A stretch of DNA of 64,000 nt from JAGQYP01 sp041392305 (lineage in GTDB: Bacteria > Bacteroidota > Bacteroidia > Flavobacteriales_D > Crocinitomicaceae). The translations under genes and the position numbers were made by a program. Positions 34,444-42,889 of the stretch are shown here, one piece after another. The stretch's first letter is position 1. Every line of letters begins with the position of its first letter. The stretch is taken from contig JAWKMJ010000002.1 in NCBI GenBank assembly GCA_041392305.1, positions 1 through 64,000 on the forward strand. Direction: 5' to 3'. The notes beneath the pieces were generated by a model, which worked only from the letters and a program-made list of their open reading frames with translations, was not told the DNA's origin and searched no databases.

Positions 34444-37400
34444 ATGAAATGGATTTACACGATTGTATCTTGCCTCGTACTACTCACAATTACAACAAAC
34501 TTACACGCTTCTCACGCCTCAGGGGCCCAGTTAACCTATGAATGTCTTGGGGGAAATCAATACCTAATTCGGCTAAAATTTTACAGGGATTGCAGCGGGG
34601 TTAGTGTGACTGCGTCACCAACTGTTAATTATGATGGATGTGGTGGATCTGGGTCTATTTCTCTTACCCAAGTAAATTTAACTGAGGTGACTCCCCTTTG
34701 TCCAACCGCATCATCAGTATGTGATGGAGGGTCGGTTACCGGTTATGAAGAATATACTTTTGAAGCCACGGTGACTTTACCTGCCAACTGCACCAATTGG
34801 CATTTTACTTTTTGTGAAAACGCACGAAATGGAATTATTGATGTTATTAACAGTCCAGACTTACAAGATTTATGTGTGGAGGCTTATCTAAACAATTTGG
34901 ATGCTCCATGTAACAGTTCCCCTGATTTTACCAACGCACCTGTTTCATTCTTGTGTGCAAACACCCCTTACTGTATGAATCCTGGGGCATTAGATCCAGA
35001 TGGTGATTCACTTGTATATACGATGATTACTCCATTGAACAATGCTTCTGGAGGAACGGTAACTTATATCGCTCCTTATGGCCCTAACAACCCCTTACCT
35101 ACAACAGCCGGAGGACCATTTACTTTGAATACTCAAACAGGAGATATTTGTTTTACAGCTTCTGGACCAATTGTATCGGTTATGGCCGTTAGAGTGGATC
35201 AATACAATTCGAGTGGAGTATGGGTGGGATCCGTAATTCGAGATATACAGGTGAATGTTAGCAATTGTACCAATGAAAACCCTGAATTACTCGGTTTCGA
35301 TGGAAGTCCAATTGCACCGGATGGTTCCAATGTCAGTTTGGAAATTTGTCCGGGTACATCAGTTAGTCAAGTGATTAATGCGACAGATCCCAATGATCCA
35401 GGAAATGTACTAACCATAACATGGAATTCATCTATTCCTGGCGCAAGTTTTGTCGATAATGGGGATGGAACAGCTTCTTTTAACTGGACTCCAGGTCCTG
35501 GTGATATTGGAACAACTCAGTGTTTTACTGTTATGGTTCAGGATGATCAGTGTCCCTATGTAGGTTCCACAACAAATTCTTATTGTATAACTATAAATGG
35601 AGGAACTGTATTGGGGACTTCGGATACCATTCAAGTTTGTGGAAACTTACAAGCCAATTTATCTGTGAATAATGGAACGACATTTACGTGGTCCGTTTTG
35701 AATGGAGATCCAATTAATGTGCCTGCGAATTTTTCATGTAACCCATGTCAGAACCCTGTGGCTACTCCAAGTATAACTACAACTTATATTGTTACAAGTG
35801 ATCTTACCGGTGCTGGTGTTTGTGGAAACAAAGATACCGTAACCGTTGAGGTTTTACCGAATTTGGGTGATTTAACAGTAGATGCTGGACCGGATCAAAA
35901 CATTTGCGCTGGTCAGTGCGTGGATCTCCAAGGTACCGCAGTTCAGGTAACACCTCCTGCAGGACCAGTTACATTTTCAGCCAATCCAAATGCCTATATA
36001 GATGATAACACACCTGTAAACTCTACAATCAATGTTTCTGGGTTAACCATGACGAATATTTCCGCCGGATCTATTGAGTCCGTATGTTTGAATATCAACC
36101 ATGGAGCTGCTGGAGAATTAGATATCTTTCTGGAATGTCCGGATGGAACTATTTTTGAATTGACTACGGATAACGGAGGAACCAACAACAATTATGTTGG
36201 AACTTGTTTTACCGTATCCGCTGTGAATCCAATTACAGGAGGTTCTGCACCTTTTAGTGGAAATTTTGTCCCTGAAGGTGGACCACTTGGAAATGCATTT
36301 GTTGGATGCTCTGCAAATGGAAACTGGACACTACATGTAACAGATGACACAGGAGATTACAACTGTTTTCTATTCTTTTGTGACAATGATGATGGGACTG
36401 TTTTAGACTGGTCGATTACATTTAATGATGAACCGGATACTAACTTTTTAACAACTTCATGGTCGCCTGGAGGCGACATGAATGATCCTTCACTACAAGT
36501 TCCAAATGTATGTCCCTCTTCTACAGGTGCAATTGTTTATACGATCACTGGGACAGACGCAAATGGATGTACCGAAACAGATGATGTAACCGTAAATGTA
36601 AGTACTTCATTTGCTTTGAACGCTGCAATTACAGATGTTTCTTGTGCGGGAATGGATGGAGAGATCGACTTGACTCCGGCAGGTGGTACGCCACCTTATA
36701 TTTATCAATGGGTAGCTGTTCCTTCAGGGACAAATATGGGAAGTACGCAAGATTTAACTGGTTTAGCCACAGGAGATTATGAAATCACTGTTACAGATCA
36801 AAATGGAACAGGTTGTGTTTCTGTCGATACTTTTACAGTTGGTTCGGCATTAAATGTCCCTGCTATTGATTCAGTAACTATAGTTGATGAATCCTGTTTT
36901 GGTTTAAATGATGGATCTATTGAAGTGCATATCAGTGGTGGAACTGGTTCACCAACTGTTACACTCTTACAAGGAGCTGTGCAAATTGCTCAAAATGGGA
37001 CTGGGATTTTTCCAAATTTAGCACCTGGAACTTACGATATTGAAGTTGATGATGGCGGTTGTGTAGTTACTTCACAAGCAATCGTTAAGGCTGGACCGAA
37101 TATCAATTTTACTTTCTCAACCGTTCAGGCAACATGTGGGGCTTCCAATGGTTCTATTGAGATAAATGCTACCGGAGGATCTGGTTACGAATTTAGTATC
37201 ACTGGAGGAGCACCGACTCAAACCGATTCCATTTTTAATAATTTGAGTGCAGGAGCATATTCTGGATATGTAATTGATGTAGCCAGTGGTTGTGAATATT
37301 CACAAGCTATTAACGTGACCAATGTGTCTTCCCAGACAATAGTTAGTGTTGACAGTTCAGCAACTAGCTGTAATGGGCTTTGCGATGGTTCATTTACTGT

Positions 37401-39555
37401 TCACATGTCAGGTGGAGTTACTCCGATTAATTTTAGTATTGATAACGGTACAACTACACAAACCGATAGCACCTTTTCGGGATTGTGTGCTGGAGTGTAT
37501 GATATTTGGACAGAAGATCAAACTGGTTGTGTAGCCACAACACAGGTAACAATAGATGAACCAGCACCAATTTCATTTATGGCTGATTCAACGGATGCTT
37601 CTTGCAACGGCGTGTGCGATGGAGAAATTCAAATTCATAATGTATTGGGAGGTGATGGGACTTACAATTTTACTATTAGTAATGGAGCTGCGGTAGGACC
37701 TCAAGCAGATTCCTTGTTTGTAGGTTTGTGTGCCGGAAACTACAGTTTAACTGTTGAGGATGGAAATGGATGTACCAGTAACGGAATCATTAACGTTGTT
37801 GAGCCGATTGCCCTCAATTTAGTATTTCATACTGCGGATGCAGTATGTAATGGTGATTGCGATGGCTATGCGGAAGCTAATATTTCCGGAGGAATTGCTC
37901 CTTACTCTTTTGTTTGGACAGCTGGATTGAATATTCAAAATGATTCCACAATCATTGATGTTTGTGCAGGGACTTATGATTTGACAGTTACAGATAATAA
38001 CGGATGTACAATAGATACTCTTGGATTTGCTATTAGTGAAAACCCGCCAATGCAAATTCAAAACGTAGTTATTGCCGATGAGGTATGTTCAGGATCTTGT
38101 GATGGATCAATAACTGTAAATGCGGCAACAGCAACACAATTCTCTACCGATGGAGGGCAAAATTATCAGGCTGGAAATGTATTCAATAATATGTGTCCAG
38201 GGAATTACGATATTTATGTCCTAGATGCAGACGGTTGTCAACATGATACAAATGTCACTGTTGGGAGCATTAACCCAATTAACATACAAACGGTATCCGA
38301 TACTACAATCTGTATCACAGGAGCGGCTGATCTTTCTGCACTTGCTCAAGGGGGTACAGGAGTATTTGATTATACCTGGACTGAAATTGGATCCGGCCCT
38401 ATTGCAACTACATCAAATTCGATAAATATAAATCCTACAGTTACAACTACATACGAGGTTTTTGCAACCGATATTCCAAATGGTTGCACGTCTCCTACGG
38501 CTACTATTACAGTAAATGTTAACCCTCCTCTAAATGCACAAGCGTTTACAAGTCAGACTATTTGTCAAGGTGAATCTGTAAATATTTGGGGAACCGCGAA
38601 CGGAGGAGACGGAAACTTGGTGTATACGTGGACGACTAATTTTTCTGATACTTTGAATGGGACAACGCAAAATGGATTAACTCCTGTACAAACCACCACA
38701 TATACTCTTGGAGTTACAGATGGATGTGGAACGCCACCTTCTTATGCAGCAGTGACAATCACAGTTAATCCAACCCCTGTGGTTACATTTAGTACTCCAG
38801 ATTCCGCAACATGTATTCCATCTACATTTAATTTAGTGAATCAAACATTGGTTCAAGGAAGTTGTTTCTGGCAGTTTGGAAATGGAACGAGCTCTACGAA
38901 CTGCAATCCTCAGGTTACCATTAATAGTCCTGGTTGTTATAGCGCAACACTTACAGTAACAACTCCTGAAGGATGTGTTTCAGATACCACAATAGTGGAT
39001 TACTTGTGCGGATATCCTTATCCTACGGCATCTTTCTTACATGAACCTCAAGTTCCAACAACGGCGTATACGCATGTTTCATTCGAAAATCTGAGTGAGG
39101 ATGCTACAACCTACTTATGGGATTTTGGTGACGGTCAGGGCAGCAACGAGGAAAATCCGGTTCATGTATTCCCAGATGAAGAAGCAGGTGAATATCCTAT
39201 TTATCTGATTGCAATAAATGAATATGGATGTACAGATACAGCCTATTCAAAAGTGATTATTCGAGATGAGTTCATCATGTATGTCCCAAATGCATTTACA
39301 CCGGACAATGATGATTTCAATGAAACATTTAAACCCATTATGACTTCAGGATTTAATCCTTATTCTTATGAGTTATTGATCTTCAATAGATGGGGGGAAC
39401 TTATTTTTGAAAGTCACAATTCGGATGTGGGTTGGAATGGAACTTTTCAAGGAAACATAGTTCAGGATGGGGTTTATGTATGGAAAATTTCATTGAAAGA
39501 TTCATTCACGGATGAGAAGAAAGTATTTCAAGGACATGTTACCTTGATTAGATAA
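34444..39555 (+). CDS. Giant T9SS type B surface protein with P-domain, SprB-like repeats and PKD domains
   Basis: 1703 residues from the ATG at 34444 (signal MKWIYTIVSCLVLLTITTNLHA). Order: a Cys-rich N-terminal domain (about 25-280, 'LTYECLGGNQYLIRLKFYRD'); an Ig/cadherin-like domain; a proprotein-convertase P-domain (about 505-665, 'CLNINHGAAGELDIFLECPD'); about seven SprB-like repeats (about 725-1275, each with 'C-G..DGS', 'GG..P' and 'AG.YD..V.D..GC'); Ig-like domains; a PKD domain (YLWDFGDGQGSNEENP); and a gliding-motility-associated C-terminus (FTPDNDDFNETF... NRWGELIF) that directs T9SS export and surface retention. Probably a motility or substrate adhesin. A 6-codon upstream ATG frame at 34406 may be chance. 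Confidence 0.92.
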   Translation: MKWIYTIVSCLVLLTITTNLHASHASGAQLTYECLGGNQYLIRLKFYRDCSGVSVTASPTVNYDGCGGSGSISLTQVNLTEVTPLCPTASSVCDGGSVTGYEEYTFEATVTLPANCTNWHFTFCENARNGIIDVINSPDLQDLCVEAYLNNLDAPCNSSPDFTNAPVSFLCANTPYCMNPGALDPDGDSLVYTMITPLNNASGGTVTYIAPYGPNNPLPTTAGGPFTLNTQTGDICFTASGPIVSVMAVRVDQYNSSGVWVGSVIRDIQVNVSNCTNENPELLGFDGSPIAPDGSNVSLEICPGTSVSQVINATDPNDPGNVLTITWNSSIPGASFVDNGDGTASFNWTPGPGDIGTTQCFTVMVQDDQCPYVGSTTNSYCITINGGTVLGTSDTIQVCGNLQANLSVNNGTTFTWSVLNGDPINVPANFSCNPCQNPVATPSITTTYIVTSDLTGAGVCGNKDTVTVEVLPNLGDLTVDAGPDQNICAGQCVDLQGTAVQVTPPAGPVTFSANPNAYIDDNTPVNSTINVSGLTMTNISAGSIESVCLNINHGAAGELDIFLECPDGTIFELTTDNGGTNNNYVGTCFTVSAVNPITGGSAPFSGNFVPEGGPLGNAFVGCSANGNWTLHVTDDTGDYNCFLFFCDNDDGTVLDWSITFNDEPDTNFLTTSWSPGGDMNDPSLQVPNVCPSSTGAIVYTITGTDANGCTETDDVTVNVSTSFALNAAITDVSCAGMDGEIDLTPAGGTPPYIYQWVAVPSGTNMGSTQDLTGLATGDYEITVTDQNGTGCVSVDTFTVGSALNVPAIDSVTIVDESCFGLNDGSIEVHISGGTGSPTVTLLQGAVQIAQNGTGIFPNLAPGTYDIEVDDGGCVVTSQAIVKAGPNINFTFSTVQATCGASNGSIEINATGGSGYEFSITGGAPTQTDSIFNNLSAGAYSGYVIDVASGCEYSQAINVTNVSSQTIVSVDSSATSCNGLCDGSFTVHMSGGVTPINFSIDNGTTTQTDSTFSGLCAGVYDIWTEDQTGCVATTQVTIDEPAPISFMADSTDASCNGVCDGEIQIHNVLGGDGTYNFTISNGAAVGPQADSLFVGLCAGNYSLTVEDGNGCTSNGIINVVEPIALNLVFHTADAVCNGDCDGYAEANISGGIAPYSFVWTAGLNIQNDSTIIDVCAGTYDLTVTDNNGCTIDTLGFAISENPPMQIQNVVIADEVCSGSCDGSITVNAATATQFSTDGGQNYQAGNVFNNMCPGNYDIYVLDADGCQHDTNVTVGSINPINIQTVSDTTICITGAADLSALAQGGTGVFDYTWTEIGSGPIATTSNSININPTVTTTYEVFATDIPNGCTSPTATITVNVNPPLNAQAFTSQTICQGESVNIWGTANGGDGNLVYTWTTNFSDTLNGTTQNGLTPVQTTTYTLGVTDGCGTPPSYAAVTITVNPTPVVTFSTPDSATCIPSTFNLVNQTLVQGSCFWQFGNGTSSTNCNPQVTINSPGCYSATLTVTTPEGCVSDTTIVDYLCGYPYPTASFLHEPQVPTTAYTHVSFENLSEDATTYLWDFGDGQGSNEENPVHVFPDEEAGEYPIYLIAINEYGCTDTAYSKVIIRDEFIMYVPNAFTPDNDDFNETFKPIMTSGFNPYSYELLIFNRWGELIFESHNSDVGWNGTFQGNIVQDGVYVWKISLKDSFTDEKKVFQGHVTLIR

Positions 39556-39575
39556 TAAAAAGCTAAAAAAGGATT

Positions 39576-39652
39576 ATAAGAGCGAATACCTTATATTTGA
39601 GTATCAAAGTTTTACTCTTATGTATTTAAAGATATTCGCTCTTATTTTTTTT
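39576..39652 (+). promoter_or_regulatory. Hairpin with T run straddling the caspase gene start
   Basis: ATAAGAGCGAATA (39576-39588) and TATTCGCTCTTAT (39633-39645) are perfect 13-nt inverted copies, the second followed by a T8 run. A small inner stem GAGTA/TACTC lies in the loop. The start codon at 39620 and the -7 box are inside the loop. A transcript reading in from the upstream giant gene would fold the full hairpin and could terminate inside the first codons; a transcript from the internal promoter would lack the 5' arm. Confidence 0.55.
39592..39599 (+). promoter_or_regulatory. Promoter -7 box TATATTTG for the caspase/phosphatase operon
   Basis: Exact TAnnTTTG, 20 nt before the ATG at 39620, inside the loop of the 39576-39645 inverted repeat. 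Confidence 0.5.
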
Positions 39653-42600
39653 GTGTCTTATTTCTCGCAAATTCAGGCTCAATCCGAACCTGAAGTTGTC
39701 CTCACTACAGGCCATACAGATGTTATTCAAGTCATGGAGATCTCCAATAATGGAAAATACATGGCTACGGCGGCAAACAATAAGGTAATCAAGGTTTGGG
39801 ATGTCCCCACAGGCAGAGAATTTCGTACAATTTCCGGAAATGATGGTCGAATTAATAAAATGACTTTTTCGCCAGACAACAAGCATCTTGCGGCTGTTAT
39901 CAATCACGGTTCAGTTAAAGTATGGAATGTGCAAACTGGTGAGGTGGTTAAGGAACTTCCAGCAGATTATAACGGGAATGTGTGTTGGATTAACAATGGA
40001 CAAAAAATTGTATTTAAAAATGCGAATTCAGAATTAGAAGTAGCGGACGTTTTTGGAACAGAAGCATCGAAAAAAGTCGCTTTGGATTTTGGCTATACAG
40101 TAGATGTTTACGAGCCTAGAATGGAGGCTTATTCTTTTGATGTAAAAGGAAATTTATTAGTTTTTGATCTTACCACCATGACCCTGAAAGGGGAGCACAA
40201 AATTTTTGATTTTTTTAATGTTCCGTTCTCTGGACCAGTAATTTCTCCGGATGGGAAATACATTTCAGCTGGTTTTAATGATGATATCACACGTCTGATT
40301 AATTTAGAAACATTCAAAGTTGATTTCGAAAGCAAGAAAGAAGAAGGCAAGATCCAAAGAATTCATTTTGACAAAAAGGGAAAGTATTTGTATACCTACA
40401 ATCACAACTGGATTTTAAGGGTGTGGAATTACGAAACTAAAAAATTGCATCAGGAGTGGAAAATCAAAGACATGTCCGGGGTTCAAAGCTTTGTTTCCCA
40501 TCCCATTCAAGATGTACTGATTGAGGCATCTTCAATCTATGGAAGGATTCGATATCGAAATGTAGAAACGGGAGACTACGAAAGTGAATACACCCAAAAA
40601 ATTAATAAGATTGTTTCGATGGATTATGCGCAAAATGGAAAATACATAGCTGTTGCCTCAGATCAAGCGAGAATCAAAATCTGGAATATGAAAAACAACA
40701 AGGTAGAATCTGAATTGATCGCCTTTTTTCCAGTAAAATTTGATACCGGAGGAGAGTTACTGTATGCGATGGCTGCGGATATGCGCATTGGGATTTTTGA
40801 TGTACATAAAAACAAAAGAGTAGGTCAATTGGATTGCGAAATGGAGCTCATTCAAACGTTGGCAATTTCTGATGATGGGAAGTATTTGGCAGGAGCAGGT
40901 TTTATGGGAATCATTAAGATTTGGGATTTGGAAACCAAAAAACTCATTAAAAAGATGACTGGTCATGCAGGAGGAATCTATGGTTTAGCTTTTAGTCCGG
41001 ACAACAGTCATATCGCTTCAGCAGGATATGATCAAACTTTAAGGGTCTGGGATCTTAAAACGGGAAAAGAGTTACATCAAAAAAAGGATCAGACAATTTC
41101 CATCTCGGCTGTCAAATATTCTCCGGATGGCAAATATCTTGCCTCTGCATCTTGGGACAAAACAATCAATTTATATGAGACACAAAACTATACCTTAGTA
41201 AAAACCCTGCAGGGGCATGTCAATATGATTACTTCTATTGATTTTAATAGTGATGGAAGTCTACTTGTTTCGGCTGCGGGGAATAATGCAGTTTCTGAAG
41301 CAGATAACTCCATGATCGTTTGGAGTATCCCTTCCGGAGAAAAGAAATGTCATTTTCTAGATCATAGCGATCAGGTTTCCAAAGTTGTTTTTCAAAAGGA
41401 TAAGAATCGATTTATATCTGCTTCTAATGATGGGACAATTAAAATTTCAGATGCAGATGAATGCAAAAATGTAGCAACTTTAATCTCTTATGGCTATTCT
41501 GATTTTGCCCTGATTACGCCAGATAACTACTACATGGCATCCAAAGAAGCATTAAAAGGAATTAGCTTTCGAGTAGATGGGGAATTGTATCCATTTGATC
41601 AGTTTGACTTGAGATTAAACCGACCAGATATTGTTGGGGAACGAATTGGATTTACCTCTCCTCGTTTGCTTAATGCTTACAAATATGTATACAAAAAGAG
41701 ATTGAGAAAAATGGGATTCACGGAAGAACAATTAGGAAAAGAGTTTCACCTTCCTAGGGTGAGGATTGAAAATGAATCCGATCTTCCAATTGCAACCGAA
41801 GAAGCAGAAATGTTGATCAAATTAAAAGCATGGGATGAGAAATTTAAACTCGACCGAATCAATGTGTATGTCAATGATGTACCAATTTACGGAACAAATG
41901 GAATACTACTTCGAGATCAAAACTTGGGTTCTATTCTCAAGGATATTAAGGTGCCCTTGATTCCAGGTCCGAATAAAATTTCATTTTCAGTTTTGAATGA
42001 TAAAGGAGCTGAATCCTTATCTAAAACCGTTTCGATTATGCGAAAAGGGGACGAAAAGAAATCTGATTTGTATATAGTTGCTATCGGCGTTTCCAAATAT
42101 AAAGATGAACGATTCAATTTGACCTATCCTTCAAAGGATGCTGCAGACATCATTAATTCTCTAGAAGGCTCTATCGAATTGTTCAATGATATCCATGTAA
42201 AAAAACTTGTAGATGAAGAGGTGATTATAGAAAATATGGAAGATATTTCGGATTTTGTAAAGGATGCTAAACCGGAAGATGTAGTTATTATTTTCGTCGC
42301 AGGCCACGGAGTTTTGGATGCCGATTTTAACTATTATTTCGGAACCTATGACATGGATTTTAATAATCCTATAGAAAAAGGAATGTCTTACGAAAGATTA
42401 GATCGTATTCTTGACAACATAAAATCGCTTCGAAAGCTATTGATCATGGATACTTGTCACTCCGGAGAAGTAGATGAAGAAGAAGTTGAAGAAGGTGGCC
42501 CAGATGTGGATAAGGTGGAAGGAGATGTGGAATTTAGATCGGCTGGAGCTGGTATCAGACAAAAAGAAGGTATTGGAGTGGAAAATTCTGTTGAACTAAT

Positions 42601-42886
42601 GCAAGACTTGTTTTCAGATCTAAGAAAAGGTTCTGGAGCTACGGTCATTTCATCTGCAGGAGGTGCCGAATATGCCATGGAAAGTTCAGAGTGGAAGAAT
42701 GGATTATTTACTTATTGCTTTTTAGAAGGATTAAAAAATGGCCGGGCTGATAAAAACGGGGATGGGAAAGTATTGATTTCCGAATTAAGACAATACGTTT
42801 ACGATAAAGTAACGCAGCTATCAGGAGGGAAACAAACACCAACTGCGCGTATCGAAAATATCATGATGGATTATCGCATTAAGTAA
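39620..42886 (+). CDS. WD40-repeat caspase-family (C14-like) protein
   Basis: 1088 residues with a signal peptide (MYLKIFALIFFVSYFSQIQA). Residues 30-650 are WD40 blades ending in 'KVWDV', 'KIWDLETK', 'RVWDLKTG', forming probably two propellers. A linker precedes a caspase-like domain from about 813: 'LYIVAIGVSKYKDE', the His in FVAGHGVLD (about 895) and the Cys in MDTCHSGE (about 945), so the catalytic dyad is intact. Near 1043-1054 'DKNGDGKVLISE' matches the EF-hand loop pattern. An acidic insert (EEEVEEGGPDVDKVEGD) follows the Cys and may be a processing loop. Localisation is probably periplasmic or surface. First gene of an operon with two SpoIIE phosphatase genes. Confidence 0.92.
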   Translation: MYLKIFALIFFVSYFSQIQAQSEPEVVLTTGHTDVIQVMEISNNGKYMATAANNKVIKVWDVPTGREFRTISGNDGRINKMTFSPDNKHLAAVINHGSVKVWNVQTGEVVKELPADYNGNVCWINNGQKIVFKNANSELEVADVFGTEASKKVALDFGYTVDVYEPRMEAYSFDVKGNLLVFDLTTMTLKGEHKIFDFFNVPFSGPVISPDGKYISAGFNDDITRLINLETFKVDFESKKEEGKIQRIHFDKKGKYLYTYNHNWILRVWNYETKKLHQEWKIKDMSGVQSFVSHPIQDVLIEASSIYGRIRYRNVETGDYESEYTQKINKIVSMDYAQNGKYIAVASDQARIKIWNMKNNKVESELIAFFPVKFDTGGELLYAMAADMRIGIFDVHKNKRVGQLDCEMELIQTLAISDDGKYLAGAGFMGIIKIWDLETKKLIKKMTGHAGGIYGLAFSPDNSHIASAGYDQTLRVWDLKTGKELHQKKDQTISISAVKYSPDGKYLASASWDKTINLYETQNYTLVKTLQGHVNMITSIDFNSDGSLLVSAAGNNAVSEADNSMIVWSIPSGEKKCHFLDHSDQVSKVVFQKDKNRFISASNDGTIKISDADECKNVATLISYGYSDFALITPDNYYMASKEALKGISFRVDGELYPFDQFDLRLNRPDIVGERIGFTSPRLLNAYKYVYKKRLRKMGFTEEQLGKEFHLPRVRIENESDLPIATEEAEMLIKLKAWDEKFKLDRINVYVNDVPIYGTNGILLRDQNLGSILKDIKVPLIPGPNKISFSVLNDKGAESLSKTVSIMRKGDEKKSDLYIVAIGVSKYKDERFNLTYPSKDAADIINSLEGSIELFNDIHVKKLVDEEVIIENMEDISDFVKDAKPEDVVIIFVAGHGVLDADFNYYFGTYDMDFNNPIEKGMSYERLDRILDNIKSLRKLLIMDTCHSGEVDEEEVEEGGPDVDKVEGDVEFRSAGAGIRQKEGIGVENSVELMQDLFSDLRKGSGATVISSAGGAEYAMESSEWKNGLFTYCFLEGLKNGRADKNGDGKVLISELRQYVYDKVTQLSGGKQTPTARIENIMMDYRIK

Positions 42887-42889
42887 AAA

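Noticed and set aside
42457..42678. Minus-strand Ser/Thr/Pro-rich frame opposite the caspase acidic loop
   Set aside because: Complement of an acidic coding stretch; no start signal or promoter.
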